Positions 32,099-45,000 of a stretch of 64,000 nt of DNA are shown in pieces. Below the pieces are notes generated by a model. It saw only the letters and a program-made list of their open reading frames with translations, was not told the DNA's origin and made no database searches. Position numbers and translations under genes: made by a program. Numbering within the stretch: position 1 is the first letter of the stretch; the number at the start of each line of letters is the position of its first letter. Location: the NCBI GenBank assembly GCA_033065855.1, contig JAVXUO010001768.1, forward strand, positions 1 to 64,000, in the 5' to 3' direction. Origin of the DNA: Escallonia rubra. Lineage: Eukaryota; Streptophyta; Magnoliopsida; Escalloniales; Escalloniaceae.

Positions 32099-33047
32099 GA
32101 GAAAATAAGGTCGGATAAGGCACGATAACAATTTATATCGGATGAAGCCCCATATTACAGGCCAGGATTATCTTGCCGCCTTCACCACTGGCAGGAACCA
32201 CCATTCTTAACCCACCTCCACCATGCCACCAAAACACCACCATATTAGCTACTTTCACCAACGACAACAACCACCATTCTTAACCCACCTCCACACTACC
32301 AGCACCATCAACCAACCACCACGCCGCCATCACTACAAACACCATTTAAACGCTTGACCTATTGCCTGCCAAGCTCCAGCACCCCTAGATCGTACCCACC
32401 ATATTAGCAAGCCCACCTGCACCATAGCAAGCACTATCCAAATGCGCCACCCATCGCTTATGAAGATCCATCACCACAAATCATACCAACCACTTATTGC
32501 CACCAAGCTCTATCACCCACGATTCAGACCCACCACCCATCGCCACCAACGTCCATCACCCACGATTCGAACCCATCACCAATTGCCACAAAACTCCATT
32601 ACACATCTAGCTACGCCGTAAAAAAACCACGACAGCACCACCAATCACCTGCACCCTCACCTCAAAGGGAAAGAGAGGCAATTGGCGACGGTCAGTGAAG
32701 AAGATCGGTGGCGGCAATGGGCTATATTAAACGCCTTGGGTAAAAGTAATCCCCCCTCAGTACAGACTTATGACACTCCAGAGGGATAAAAGCAATATGT
32801 CGGATATGTTATCCACCTCTTAGATGCATGGCCAATCATCGAATATATGATTATATTTATCCTATTCGAAGATCTTATCCCGCGTGTCAAACTCAACATT
32901 TTGGTACTTTTTGTCTGGATTTCAATACTGCTTTTTATCCGGACTTTGGAGTACATGCATGTTACATGCTTGTTTTTTAGACCTTTATGGTAATTGGGAC
33001 GAGCATTGCCTTTTTTCCTATAAAACAGTTGTTAGGCAAGCATTGTG
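32099..33047. other. CCACCA-rich and unassigned DNA
   Basis: 32190-32640 is rich in CACCACCA words with phrases such as CACCCATCGCCACCA repeated in loose form. It resembles degenerate Pro/Thr/His-rich sequence but has no sustained frame. Nothing further is recognised up to 33047. Confidence 0.35.
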
Positions 33048-33600
33048 ATTTACTTGCATTTAGTGACCGTTGCTCGTTTGGTGAAACTTTATCGTTTTGT
33101 AACGATTTATCGATATAAATGGAGAAGAGGGTAAGATGTAGAGATAGCATTCACAGTGTGCCGGAGTTTGTGATTTAAGGATTCTGATATTTATGACCAT
33201 ATTTATCAGTGGATTTAATTGTACCAGAGTTTGTGATTTAAGGCTGTTCAATATGTATTTAACACAATCTAATGATATAAATGGAGAATAGGTTAAGATA
33301 TAGAAATAGCATTCACAGTGTGCCGGAGCATGTGATTTAAGGTCATTGATATTTATGACCATAATTATCAGTGGATTAAATTGTGCCGGAGCTTGTGATT
33401 TAAGGATGTCTAATATGTATTTAACACAATTTAATCCACCGATAAATATGGTCGTAAATATCAATATCCTTAAATCACAAACTCCGGCACACTGTGAATT
33501 CCATTTCTACATCTTACCCTATTCTCCATTTATATCGCTAAATCGTCGCTAAACGATAAAGTTTTACTGAACGAGCAATGGTCACTAAATGCAAGTAAAT
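33048..33600. mobile_element. Fold-back element with ~165 bp inverted arms
   Basis: ATTTACTTGCATTTAGTGAC at 33048 is mirrored by its reverse complement ending at 33600. The arms pair through CGTTTAGTGA/ACGAGCAA, ATATAAATGGAGAA, CACAGTGTGCCGGAG and TTTGTGATTTAAGGAT to a point near 33215 and 33430. Between them the arm sequence is repeated again in direct orientation (33270-33430), so there are three related segments. No protein is encoded. Long arms of this kind occur in fold-back and MULE-type elements. No clear target duplication is visible at the edges. Confidence 0.7.
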
Positions 33601-35828
33601 TACCATAAACCCGTTTTGATATCAGGGGTATTATATTCACCCCCCGTTGAAAGAAATTTGGCCTCAAATTTCACAATACTTACGACATCCTGGCATTACG
33701 CTTTCACTACGTAACTCTCATAGCAACAAAATAATAGTGAAGCACTGCCTAAATTTTGCACCAAAATTCATATTTCACAAATACTCAAACGTAACAATTA
33801 ACTTTGAAATCGTGATGCTAAGCTCAAACCTATCATTATCACTTGCGTTCTAACAGTTCCAGAATCTCACGAATCAATGACCTCGATATTCAAAATTTAA
33901 TTCTTATTCCAAATACACTCTTAAATTCAAAATCTATGTTCACAAAAAAAATAACTAACTTCCATTCGAAATTTATTATCGCATACAACCAATTTCCAAA
34001 AGAAATTTTCCTTCAAATCGCCCATGTCTCTTACCTCAAGAGACAACATCACTTTCAAAAGTCCCAACCTATCTAAACTCTGAACATGTAACCATATACT
34101 CGCATAATCTCTATCTAGCTATTATGATACAAGCTACTCTACGACTTTGATTAGTTTTTGGTAACTAGAAGCATTTCCTCCCCACCATCCTGAGCCAACT
34201 TCATCCAAATGAGAGAAGTCCTCGAATTTCTCAATCCATATAACATGTCATACCGACATGTACTCTTAAATTATGTGTGGTTCAATCCATAATCAGCTAG
34301 AGACGTAAACTGTAATTGTGATAGAAAAGAATAAACCACTTAATCTAGTCAAAGACATTGAACAACTAGTTTTTGCCCTCGATTACATCCCTTTGTATTA
34401 GGTTAGCTCATGCCTCAAGGTCGCGGACAAAATCATGTATGACTGACTATCAATCTAGAATTTTGAGCTACATGCTACAACAAAAATTGCACAGTTCAAC
34501 CATCACTACCCGTGAACCTGAACTCACATCCATATTTTGCCCAATCTGTTTCCCTTTTTCACCTACTGTCATGTAATTGTTTAAATATGTCCTTTATGGC
34601 ATCTTTTCATGCCTTCTGTGTGGCATAAGTACGCACCTTTTATTAACACATTGTACTCTTCGGTGAAGCAGCCTCGTATATGCTTGTGCATTCCTATTTC
34701 TCCTTTGTGTCAAATTCTGTGATCGTCCTTTTCAACAAGGACCATGGTTTCAACCCATTTTGCGCGTGAGTGTAAAGGTAGATTGCCATGTGTCCCCATT
34801 TAAGTGGTGCATACACTTGGGTAAACTTTTACTCCATTTTTTGTTATTTCATAATCTCGCGCCCATACAAACTCGGATTCAATCGACTCAATTTCCATTG
34901 AACTCGCCTTTTCGTCCTCTTCGATTTAATTGTCAAATTATATTTTCTAAAATTGTTAAGCTATCCTATTTGAAATGTAAAGTTTTGGATACTTTGTGGT
35001 TTTTATGCCATTGAAATATTTTAATGCTCATTAGACCATTTTTGAATTGAACTAATATTTAGAACTTACACCTAGTGAGGTTAACACGATGCCATCGTGG
35101 GATATGTCAATTTCTATTAGTATTCATATTTTGAACTTAAAACTTTCACGTGCTTAGGATAATATGTTTTATGCTCACGTATTATGTGTTCCAATTAATT
35201 TTTTGAATACGTTGCTTCGGCTTTGATTTGATCTTTGTTGGATCAGTATGCCCAAATGAAAATATTTGTCGTGCTAAGAATATTTGTCGTCTTTGTACCT
35301 CTGATTCAATGTGTTACACTTTTTACTCTGGTATATGTTATTGGATACCTAAGTCGTACTCCGTGTGTGTGTGTGTGTGTGATATTTGCTGAGCTTTGTG
35401 CTCATGCTCCCTTATCTTCTCATATCGTGTAATTAAGCTGATATGGTTTAGAAGAGGTTAATACTTCTTCCTTTTACTTTTAACACTTCTCCCTTTGGCT
35501 TTGGAGATATGAATATTTGTAACACTTAATGAATTTTAGTGGCTTTTCAGAATCCCATTTTGAAAAATGTTTATTTGTTTTTATGAAATCCGTTGCAGTT
35601 GTCAAGATTGGTAGTTAATGCGTGTGTGCTTTGATTTGCATGAAGTTTTATCTAATTACCTATTATAAGGTAACATTTTTTTAAATGTTCGGGTATTATA
35701 TTTCTCAAAAGCACTCGAAATAGTATGTGAAGGTCATCCTTCGGGTCCATCCCAAACTTGCCCAATAGTTTCAATCTAATTTATGTCGTGCATCGGGTAA
35801 ATTTGACCAATTTTCTCTTCTACTTTAA
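33601..35828. other. Unassigned stretch, perhaps LTR-retrotransposon derived
   Basis: GGGGTATTATATTCACCCCC (about 33626) followed by AAATTTGGCCTCAAATTTC resembles the edge of a gypsy-type LTR, and GGGTATTATATT recurs at about 35690. The intervening 2 kb has no intact frame. A (GT)n microsatellite lies at 35363-35382. Assignment is weak. Confidence 0.3.
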
Positions 35829-36264
35829 GAGTGTGTTTGATCCCGGAATTTCAAAGTACTTTACATTTCAAAATCCATTCAGTCTAAAAGCCGTTGATTT
35901 ACAAATTTTATGGAATTGCGAATTCACAATTTTTTAGTACGTAGATTTACATCTGAAAAATTAAACCCAAATAACTTGATAGTGTATGGATACAAACCTT
36001 TTTTTTATGACATAAATGTAGCTAAAATTAATTATAGGGACAAAAAAGAGTTACTTTCTCTTAATAATTGTGGAAGAGATTTGACCAAAAACTAGTCTGG
36101 ATTTCTTGAGGGAGATTTTAGCACACCAAATCTCCTTTGGAAATCCCTTCTAGAATTTGGTAAATCTATCTTATCACAATCCAAATAAGGAATTTTGTGA
36201 AATGTATTTTCAAATCCGTTGCAAAGTAAAATCCTTAGGTTAATTATCTCATCCAAACACACTC
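35829..36264. mobile_element. Tourist-like MITE with TAA duplication
   Basis: The element begins GAGTGTGTTTGATCC and ends with the complement of GAGTGTGTTTGGAT. It is flanked by TAA on both sides (35826-35828 and 36265-36267), as PIF/Harbinger-derived Tourist elements are. The length is 436 bp. The sub-terminal parts also pair loosely (GAAATGTATTTTC against TACATTTCAAAAT). The 61-residue ORF inside has no domain. Confidence 0.65.
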
Positions 36265-36267
36265 TAA

Positions 36268-37480
36268 ATCTCTATTTTCAAATCCACTTTCTCGTTGAAG
36301 CTACCCCACACCGGAAGCAAAGCTGAAGTTTAATAGTGCGCTCCATTCTAGACCATTAAATACTTAGATCTCTAGCAGACACTAAGAGAGAGAACGCAAA
36401 ACTAGGCCTCTTATTGAATAACTTACATAGACGGAGTGAGCGTGAGTTCATTTGAAGAACACGTGGTTGCTTTGAGGTGGTGGTACAGGAAGGGGCAGAT
36501 AGCAGCTTTAGCGACAAAAGATTGCTACTAAAAGTATTTTGTCACTGTTGCTAAAATTTATAATAACAATCTTTCATTGCTAAAATGCGTTTAATGACAT
36601 TTTTCTATCAGATCAGAGGTGATAGAAAATTAGTGCAGTGTAGCTAAATGCATTTTAGCAAGTCTCCTCTGTAATTTTCGTCAGAGCTGTCTTGTCAAGC
36701 ACACTTCCAATGTGATCAAACTCGGAACTGTCTTTTTCTTGTGATAATGCAAGTCAAGAAGAGACTATGCAAAGGAGGGCAAGTCCAATTGCAAGTCCTG
36801 TCGAGCACATCTTCAATACGGAAACTGCTGGTCAACTAAAAATGCAGGTCAACTAAAGAACATGCAAAAGAATGCAAGTCCAACTACAGGTCTTGTCAAG
36901 CAAACTTCCAATGTAGCTAAATGCAGAATCGTCTTGATCATGTCGAAAATGCTCGGTCACCGGAGGACTTTGCACATGATGGCGAGTCTAAATGCAAGTC
37001 TTGCCGAGCAGATCTTAAAAGAAAACCGATAAGTCCTGTCACGCCTGCGTGCATAGTGCCAATCGACCAAGGACCTTGCATAAGAGGGAAAGTCCAAATG
37101 CAGATAAGCTGAGCGGCTCTTCAAAGGAGTCTTGTCACACTCACATTATAGTAAACCAATTGGCACTGAAAGTCGAGGTGAGTATATTATCAAAACTATT
37201 GTCGGGTGTACAACTTCACGCTAAACAACATCCAACTTGCTTCAAGTAACAACAAAAAGGCGAAGAAAAGAACATAGAATTGTTCAAGTTGCTCGTGTGC
37301 AAAGGATTCAACATAAAATCAGCCACAATAAGATGTTCCTATGGCAATGAAGGGAGCATTCAAATCATAATCAAGTCAAACCACAAAGTCCTAGCCACTT
37401 CCATGCATCCGTTGAAAAAATAAAAAAGAAAACAAAAATGTAGACCACCAGCTATGAAGATGGTAGAAAATTGGTTCTAA
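36268..37480. other. Unassigned repetitive stretch
   Basis: 36500-36670 contains TTTAGCGACAAAAGATTGCT and related inverted words, suggesting a small CACTA-like fragment. 36720-37110 repeats phrases such as CAAGTCCAA(A/C)TGCAAGTC and CTTGTC(A/G)AGCA several times at irregular spacing. No gene is recognised. Confidence 0.35.
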
Positions 37481-37689
37481 GGCTACATGTATAATGAGAG
37501 GGAACAGTTGAAGACTACAAATTGGCATGTGATTGCCATGATGATTATCAAGGCATGGCCAACATGCTGCAGAAAGAATGAAAGATGCGTTCCTACCTCG
37601 AACAAAAAAAAAAAATGGGAACTTGACATGTTGATGGCCTTAAAGATGAAGGCATTGGCTAAGATAGAAAAGGGGAGGCAAGTAACGGG

Positions 37690-38135
37690 TCCGTTTGAAT
37701 ACTGGTTGGTTTTCAGATTTTTCTCTCTAGTTTTATCAACTGGAAAAAAAAGCGCGTTTGACACAGTTTTTTTTTTTTTTTCAGTTTGGAAACCAGCTTT
37801 TAAGAGGGCTGTTTTTGAAAACTCTCGTTTTGGAGTTTTGGGTTTCCAGTTTTAAGGACCCCCCTAACCCCCCCCCCCCCCCCCACCCCCCAAACAGCCA
37901 CCGCTCGCCGCCACTGGCCACCGCCACAAAAGAAAAAATTCAAAATAAAAACTGAGTAATCAAACACCCAAAAGAAAAAACTTAAAATAAAAACTGGGTA
38001 ACTAAAAGAAAAAATTCAAAATAAAAACTGAGTAATCAAACACCCATTTATTTTTGTAAAAAATAAAAACTAAACTGATTTTTGTTTTTATTTTGTTGGA
38101 AATAGAAAACCAAAACTGAAAGTGATTTCAAATGC
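37690..38135. repeat. MITE-like segment with internal direct repeats and poly-C
   Basis: The segment opens GGGTCCGTTTGAATACTGGT and closes near TTTCAAATGCTACC, weakly inverted ends like common plant MITEs. Inside are T14 and C17 tracts (about 37767 and 37869) and three copies of AAAATTCAAAATAAAAACTG with ATCAAACACCCA linkers (37935-38045). The flanking ORFs depend on these homopolymers and are not credible genes. Confidence 0.4.
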
Positions 38136-40499
38136 TACCGAAGTATGCAAGCAACATGGTATGAATCACAATCCACAAACTATAACCAATGAATTGGAAT
38201 TTTGCTTCAAGTCATCGGAAGGTAAGTTGGCTCTTGCATATGCAAAGGGCAATCAATTATAAGTGGGTGTATCATATATTTAAACATGGATTCATGGCAG
38301 CAAAAACCACAAGACAAAACATACAAGAAAAGTTCTCACGCATGTGAACAAGCCTGCACAGGCAAAAACGAAGGGGGCAGGGGGGGCCTGCCGATGAAGA
38401 GAAAAATTAAAGAGCAAAGCAGCCAAGGTGGTATAAGCTGTACGAAGAGAGGACAGGTGACAAGACTTAAAAACAAAGGTAAAGGCCAAAACATGCTAGT
38501 TGGCCACGATTATGCAATCTTGGTTATGTTATACAAGCAACAGATGAAGAAGCAAAGCAAATGGCAGGAGAACTGCAGAACCGCACCAGTAAGAAACATG
38601 CTTGTCACGGCCGGGCTCCTTTCGGTGTACCCTAAAGGAGTGACATGATGAAGGTGCACACTGTAGAGATGTGTTTATAAAGCCGCGTAAGGTGATAAAC
38701 CCTAACGTGTTTTGGCCCTTTTGATCCGTAAATTTGACTCCAATTTAAAAAGTTGTCTGCCAACAAATAAAAAGTATCGACTTTAAGACTAACTACACTA
38801 CTTGACAAAAGAGAATATTGCACAGGTCTTATAGTGGAGGTAATTTATAGACACAACAAATATTTATACTAGTCAATAATACAAAATTTTGTTGACCGGT
38901 CAAATTAGATATTCATCGATGCAACAAAAGCGGGTTCAAGTGCTGCTAGAGAACCAAGTCAATTTTTAATCAAGAATCATTTCATAATTAAAGAGGGACA
39001 AAATCTCTTTAATTACGTAATCAAGGACTAATTCATGCGTTCTTCAAAATTAAGTTTACTATCTTGTCCATAATAAAAAGGCTTGAGGTAGAGAAGAATG
39101 ATACATATGGTCTTTGCAAACAAAACCAGAGATCTGTCAAAACTCTGTCGTCTCAAGAGTTATTGCGCTTTGTGCTTCAATTGAAGAACAATTCACATTA
39201 ATCCATGGTCATTCTTCAATCAAGCACTTTCAAAAGCAAGGATTAATTTCTCTTTGATCTTAAATATCAAAGACAAATTCCTCTCCAAGTTTAGTGATTC
39301 TACAAGTCAAGCATTGCCACACCCGTCGAGTATAAAGCCTCAAACCTCTCGATCAATTACCGCAACAACGACATTTTAATCGTGAAGATTGAAGAAGTCA
39401 AAGTCAGCGTTTCAAGATCAAGCTACTTCAGCCCTTGGACCGTGACCAATTTGGAGGTTGAATAAGAGGTTGTTACCATATATTTTGTGTAAATTCACAG
39501 AGTGGCATAATTCCTTATCTTTTTATTTCATAAACTGAATTTTGTGCATTGTTTCTTGTCCCGCAACTTAAACACGAAATATATGATTTAGGTATACTTT
39601 GCAAAAGCTACAAAGTAGATTCGTTTCGCAAGGGAATGAACATCAGGATTCTTTTTTTTTTGCGACTGCCTTGGAACGGTAGCACCAGTCCAACGGTTTA
39701 TATGGTGTATAACTTCAAATGAATTTTTCCTAGGAATTCTCAAGGCTTTAACAACCATATTTTTGAAGAGTTGGGACTTCAATTTAGGGTTCTTATTAAG
39801 CACCAATTCATTGCACATAGAAGTGAAATCCAAAACTTTATTTGCCAATAAAATTGCAACTTGATCATTCTTCTCTATCTTTAAAACTTATTGAAATTCT
39901 TTCTGTTGTTCTTCGTATTTACTCTAAGGGTCCGATTGGCAAACGGAATTAGAATTGGAATCGGAATTGAGAATTGCAATTCAATTCCAATTCCAATGAA
40001 ATTGGAATTGCTTTGGAATTGAATAGAATTTGTAATACCATTGATTGGTTAGCACAGAAAATTAGATTAAAAATTGAAATTGTTAAAGTAAAAAAACAAG
40101 AGGTAAATATATATGCAAAACGGAAGTTTCATATTTGTCTTACCAAATCCTACCCAACAGCCAGCCCTGCCCTGCCCCATAGAACAGAAGAAAAAGAAAA
40201 AGAAAATAAAAGAAAATACACACACGATGACTTACGTACAAATTGAAAAAATGCAACTAATTGATAAGCAAACTTGAACTTGCAACGTAATAGTTATATT
40301 AGAACTTTAATGCTATGTTAGTACTTGACAACAAGAAAATGTTCTCAAAGATAGAAATGTGCTTAGACTTAACAAAATAAAGTGGCTCTTAAATGTAACA
40401 AGTGTTTAACAAGTTAGATCTCTACCAGTAAATAAGATAATAGCTTCTAAAAAACTAGACTTGAAAACAATTCAAAGTTCAAAAGTTCCTCGTTACCCC
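38136..40499. other. Unassigned stretch
   Basis: No supported gene. An Arg/Lys-rich ORF (38286-38648) has no domain. At 39925-40035, GGTCCGATTGGCAAACGGAA followed by GAATTGGAATT words looks like one end of a MITE. A T-tract lies at 39652-39661. The remainder is AT-rich and unrecognised. Confidence 0.3.
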
Positions 40500-41434
40500 C
40501 ATATCTTAAGTATTGTTGATTTGCATCATTAACCATGGCCTCCTCAAGTGAAATGGAAGGGACATGAATGACACAAATTTTCTCGCATTGCCAGTGAGCA
40601 CGTCATAAGCTTTGAGCAACTCATGCTTATCCCAATCTGGCACCTTTGATAACTTTTCATACATGAAATCTGCCTTGCAATTGTAGCTTCTGATGTACAT
40701 ACCTTATCAATAGCACTAGCCATTGAAATAACGACTGTAGCAAGTGCATCACTAGTACGACTTCTCTTTCTTAATGGTTGTAACTTAGTTGTAAATGTTG
40801 GTTTTGACGATTCGTGTTATCAAGATCTTGACTAGCTTCCTCTACATGGGAATTAGATGCCAGCTCACTGTAACATTCGACACCAGTCTCAACTCCTCCC
40901 CTTGTTGCTCGATCTTGTCCATATATAGTTGATAAATCTTCCTAATTCTCAAATACTTTTCTTCTGTATGGCTTTGCATCAGAATGATCCTACAGAAAGC
41001 ATTTATAAAACTATATAAGTAACATCCCAATTGTTTAAAAAATAAGAGAGATTAAGATGCTTTTTACCTTGACATATGTGTTCCAAGTAGCTTCACTATA
41101 AATACTAATCATATTGGAATTACAATCCCAAGAAAAGCCACTTTGGGTCAACAACTTGGACATTACTTCATAATGCTTGTCCCATGTTTTCAAATGACCA
41201 ACAAATATTCTCTTTTGTAACTTTTACATAACATTGATCACTTATCGCATAAATCACAACATTGTAAGCGCTTTGTTTCCATACATTAGGAACTTTGTTC
41301 CCAATATTAAGTTGGTCAAGCAAGACAGCATTAAGAAACCCGGTCCATTTCCACAGTCCATCTAAGGTATGATGTTGTCTTTGAATCACCAAGATTCTTT
41401 CTTTTACTAGAAACACTAACTTGCGACGCATTGC
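40500..41434 (-). pseudogene. Myb/SANT-like (L10-interacting MYB type) gene, broken
   Basis: The frame 41431-41168 reads LWKWTGFLNAVLLDQLNIGN followed by WKQSAYNVV, the first half of a plant Myb/SANT-like domain. After a one-base shift near 41205 the protein continues as HLKTWDKHYEVMSKLLTQSG, FSWDCNSNMI and EATWNTYVK (to a GT donor near 41068), completing the domain. The next exon (about 40988-40730) reads DHSDAKPYRRKVFEN, then TAG, then EDLSTIYGQD, so a stop replaces the usual Tyr. A last exon contains KVPDWDKHELLKAYDVLTGN. Proteins of this kind are nuclear and related to the MYB-like partner of PIF/Harbinger transposases. The frameshift and stop make it a pseudogene. Confidence 0.65.
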
Positions 41435-41966
41435 TGTTGGTATTCATCTATTTACAAACACCGAAAGCAATAATAAGAAGATCATAAGCAAACTTTTATA
41501 CGACAGACAATATTTAAGAAATACAGGTAGCACAAGGTTCTCTCAAAAGGAGTACATAAACTAGTTCAACTAGTCAAACATTCAGAAAATGAAGAAGCCA
41601 AATCATCATTTGACATGCTCTCACACACCTGAATCGAACATCCATTCACGCAAATTCATCATTTGACATCTAACAGACAAATAAAAACACATGCTAATGA
41701 AGAAAATATTCAAAGAACTAACACACATGCAAAGGCCTGGATCCCTAAGGTCCTGAGGGACTTAGTTTGTTGCAGTAGTATAGGTTTGAGTTGCCTTCAG
41801 ATGCGGTGGAAAAAGACATAAACACAAGAAAGAAATTATCAAAGAGAAAACTGAGGTGTCTGATTCCCAATTATCCTCCAGTGAAAAAATTTAAGGCATC
41901 CAACCAATTCGGAGAACCTCCTTATCATCACCCCAATTGACGTAACAACCAGAAGGTAGCTGTGCA

Positions 41967-41983
41967 GGTTGAACTTCCACTTT
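41967..41983. repeat. Target-site duplication of the LINE, left copy
   Basis: GGTTGAACTTCCACTTT lies directly before the T-tract that is the poly(A) end of the minus-strand LINE. It is identical to 48036-48052. The exact 3' limit is ambiguous by a few T residues. Confidence 0.9.
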
Positions 41984-42047
41984 TTTTTTTTATAAGCAAG
42001 ATCATACCATTAATACCAAAAACGCTCAGAGAGCCTACAGCAAAAGA

Positions 42048-45000
42048 CTAGTTCTCCTCATCATCCATTAACAAAAGGATAAGGTGTATGGATGATGCTG
42101 GAACTAAACCAACAAAATTGTTTGCAGCTGCCCATTTGGCCAACGAATGGGCCAACCTATTAGCATATCTATCAATTTTAACAAAGTTCCAGCAAGTAAC
42201 CAGGTTCAGCTTTCCTCTAGCATCTTCAATAGTAGCATGGCAACTCCAGTTTGGTGAAGCCTCCAAGTCGTTAAACCAGAAGATGACATTCTGGGCATCG
42301 CCCTCAAAGATGGTATGAGTGCATTTATATTGCAATGCCAACTCTATAGCAGAGAGAGCAGCAAGAGCTTCAGCGTGTTCCGGCTCCGTAATCGTAGATG
42401 TTTGAACATGCGCTGCAATAATCACCCCAAGATGATTCGAAATAGTGACAGCTTGGATGGAGTAGTTTTCTCGTACCGCCGCATCAAAATTAATCTTGAA
42501 CCAAGAAGGGGGAGGACATGTCCATTCCTTCGAAACAATAAGGTTTTCTTTGGACGGGGCTACCGCATCACAGTGATTAATGAAGCTTCTTAAAACATTC
42601 TTTGCCACTTCAGAAGCATTAATCTTTGCCTTATGGAAGACCACTTTGTTCCTGCTCATCCAAATGTGTTCCAGCAGGATACTCGCAAATAGAGTGTATC
42701 TATGTTTGATATTCAAGTCTTGTGTACCTGGGAATTGCGGAGATAAGATACCTTCCAGCCATTTGATCCTTGAGAAGTCCTGGTCATTTGATAGGGATGA
42801 TGGGGGCCTGAAATTATCCGGGGAAGCCAACCACAAAGCTCGAGCCAACGGACACCGGAAGAAGAGGTGAAGCAGACTTTCTTCCTCCGAATTGCAAAGG
42901 GGACATTCAGTTTCAATCTCAGGCCTGAACACTTTGATTTTGAGACGAATAGGCAAGATGTCCCACGCTATACGCCATATCAGAATTTTTTGACGTTCAC
43001 AGATTTTAGCTCTCCAGAGATCCTTCCAAATGCGATTAGAGCTGAGTGGATTACCTTGAAATTTATACCCATATTCATTGACATATGCTGATTTGGAAGA
43101 AAAAGATCCAGATTTTGACGGGGTCCAGGCTAAGAAATCCTGGGGACTTGAGGGGGAGATCTTAATCTTTAAGATCTCCCTAATGGAAGAATCCGGAAAA
43201 ATTTCTTGCAATTTCGATATGTTCCAAGAACATGAATCATTATCTATGAACCTTGCCACTTTCGACTGCCATACATCCATCGAGACTACCTCCCGCTCCC
43301 TCTCAGAATCAGAATTAGATAAAAATGAAGGCTTAAACTGCGGTAAAGAGGGGATCCAAGGATCTCGACTAAAATCTATGGTTTTCCCATTGCCAACCAC
43401 AAAGCAGGCCCCCTTCTTGATGAGATTTATACCCGAACAAATTCCTTTCCAAGTCCATGAAGCTGACTTAGGAGGGTTGTACTCCAGAAAAGGAGTTCCT
43501 TTGAGATATTTTGCTTCCATTACTCTAACCCAGGATTTCCAAGGTTTGTTTAACACTGCCCATCCCAATTTCGCAAGGATAGCTTTGTTGAAATCCTTCA
43601 TCATCTTAAAGCCCATGCCACCATAACTCTTTGGGACACACAAAGATGTCCAGGCTTTGGGTGCAAAGAAGTGTTTTTTACTGTCATTGTGACCCCACCA
43701 AAATTTTCTCATAGCCGCATCAATGTTGTCGCAAATGCTGATAGGGATAGCAAAGGTAGCCATAGTGTAGGTGGGGATTGCCATAGCAACAGATTTGATC
43801 AAGGTCCCTCTCCCAGCTTGTGACAGGCATTTTGATTTCCATCCGCTTAGCCTTTGTTTCACCCTTTCCACTAGTGACGAAAACAGGTTTCTTTTGCTAT
43901 GGTTTGTAAACATTGGCAAGCCAAGATACTTATCATTTGGAGGAGCCGATTTGATGTTCAGAATGTTGCACATATCGCTTCGATCCGATCTTGACATATT
44001 TTTGCTAAAGAAGAGTCTTGATTTCTCACGGTTGATAGATTGTCCCGACCATTTCTCAAACTTTGTCAGGCATCTAAGGACTGATTTCGCTTCCCTTTTG
44101 TTTGCTCTGCAAAATAGAAAGAGATCGTCGGCAAAAAGAAGGTGCGTAATCGCAGGACTTCCTCGACTCGCTTTTATTCCTTTTAAGAAACCCAGATTTT
44201 CTTCTTGTAGTAGCAGGCGAGTGAGAATTTCAGCTCCCAAAATGAAAAGGAATGGAGATAGAGGGTCTCCCTGGCGGAGACCTCTACTTGGGCTAAACTT
44301 TTCGAAGGGGGCTCCATTGATAAGAGTCGAGAAAGAGGGAGTAGAAATGCATTGCTTAATCCACTTTATCCATTTCGAGTCAAAGCCGAACTTTTCCATA
44401 ACAAGCAACAGGAAACTCCATTCCATCTTATCATAGGCTTTTTCCATATCAATTTTAATGGCCATCAATCCCTTCTTCCCTTTCTTCTTCCTCATCGTAT
44501 GCCACAATTCTTGAACAAGAATGATGTTATCATGAATTAATCGGTTGGGCACGAAGGCTGCCTGAAGTGGCGAGATGAGTTTATGAAGAACAGATTGCAT
44601 TCTGGCAGCTAGAATTTTGGTGATAAGTTTGTACGCCACGTTGCACAAGCTTATGGGCCGGAATTGAGAGACTTTGACAGTATTTTCGGATTTAGGAACG
44701 AAAGCAATGTGGGTGTGGTTTAATTCTTTTATGAAGAGACCAGACCTGAAAAACGATTTTGTACTCTGGATTACCTCAGCTTTGACGGTGATCCAGTAGG
44801 TTTTAAAGAAACCAGCAGTCATCCCATCAGGCCCCGGCGCTTTGTTGGAACCCAAAGACTTCAAGGTTCGCACAATTTCTAAATCTGACGGGCAAGAGCA
44901 GAGATACTCATTATCAGCTTCCATTAACACAGGCTGAATAAGGTCCTCCAGATTAGGAGGAATACTTGGGTTAGAGGTTGTAGAAATCCTCATGAGATGA

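Noticed and set aside
35910-36095. 61-codon ORF as a small gene
   Set aside because: It lies inside a MITE with TAA duplication and has no domain.
38286-38648. 120-codon Lys/Arg-rich ORF
   Set aside because: No recognisable motif, and purine-rich composition alone explains an open frame of this length.
43078-44540. Plus-strand ORFs of 182 and 221 codons inside the LINE
   Set aside because: They are antisense shadows of ORF2, which has clear domains on the other strand.
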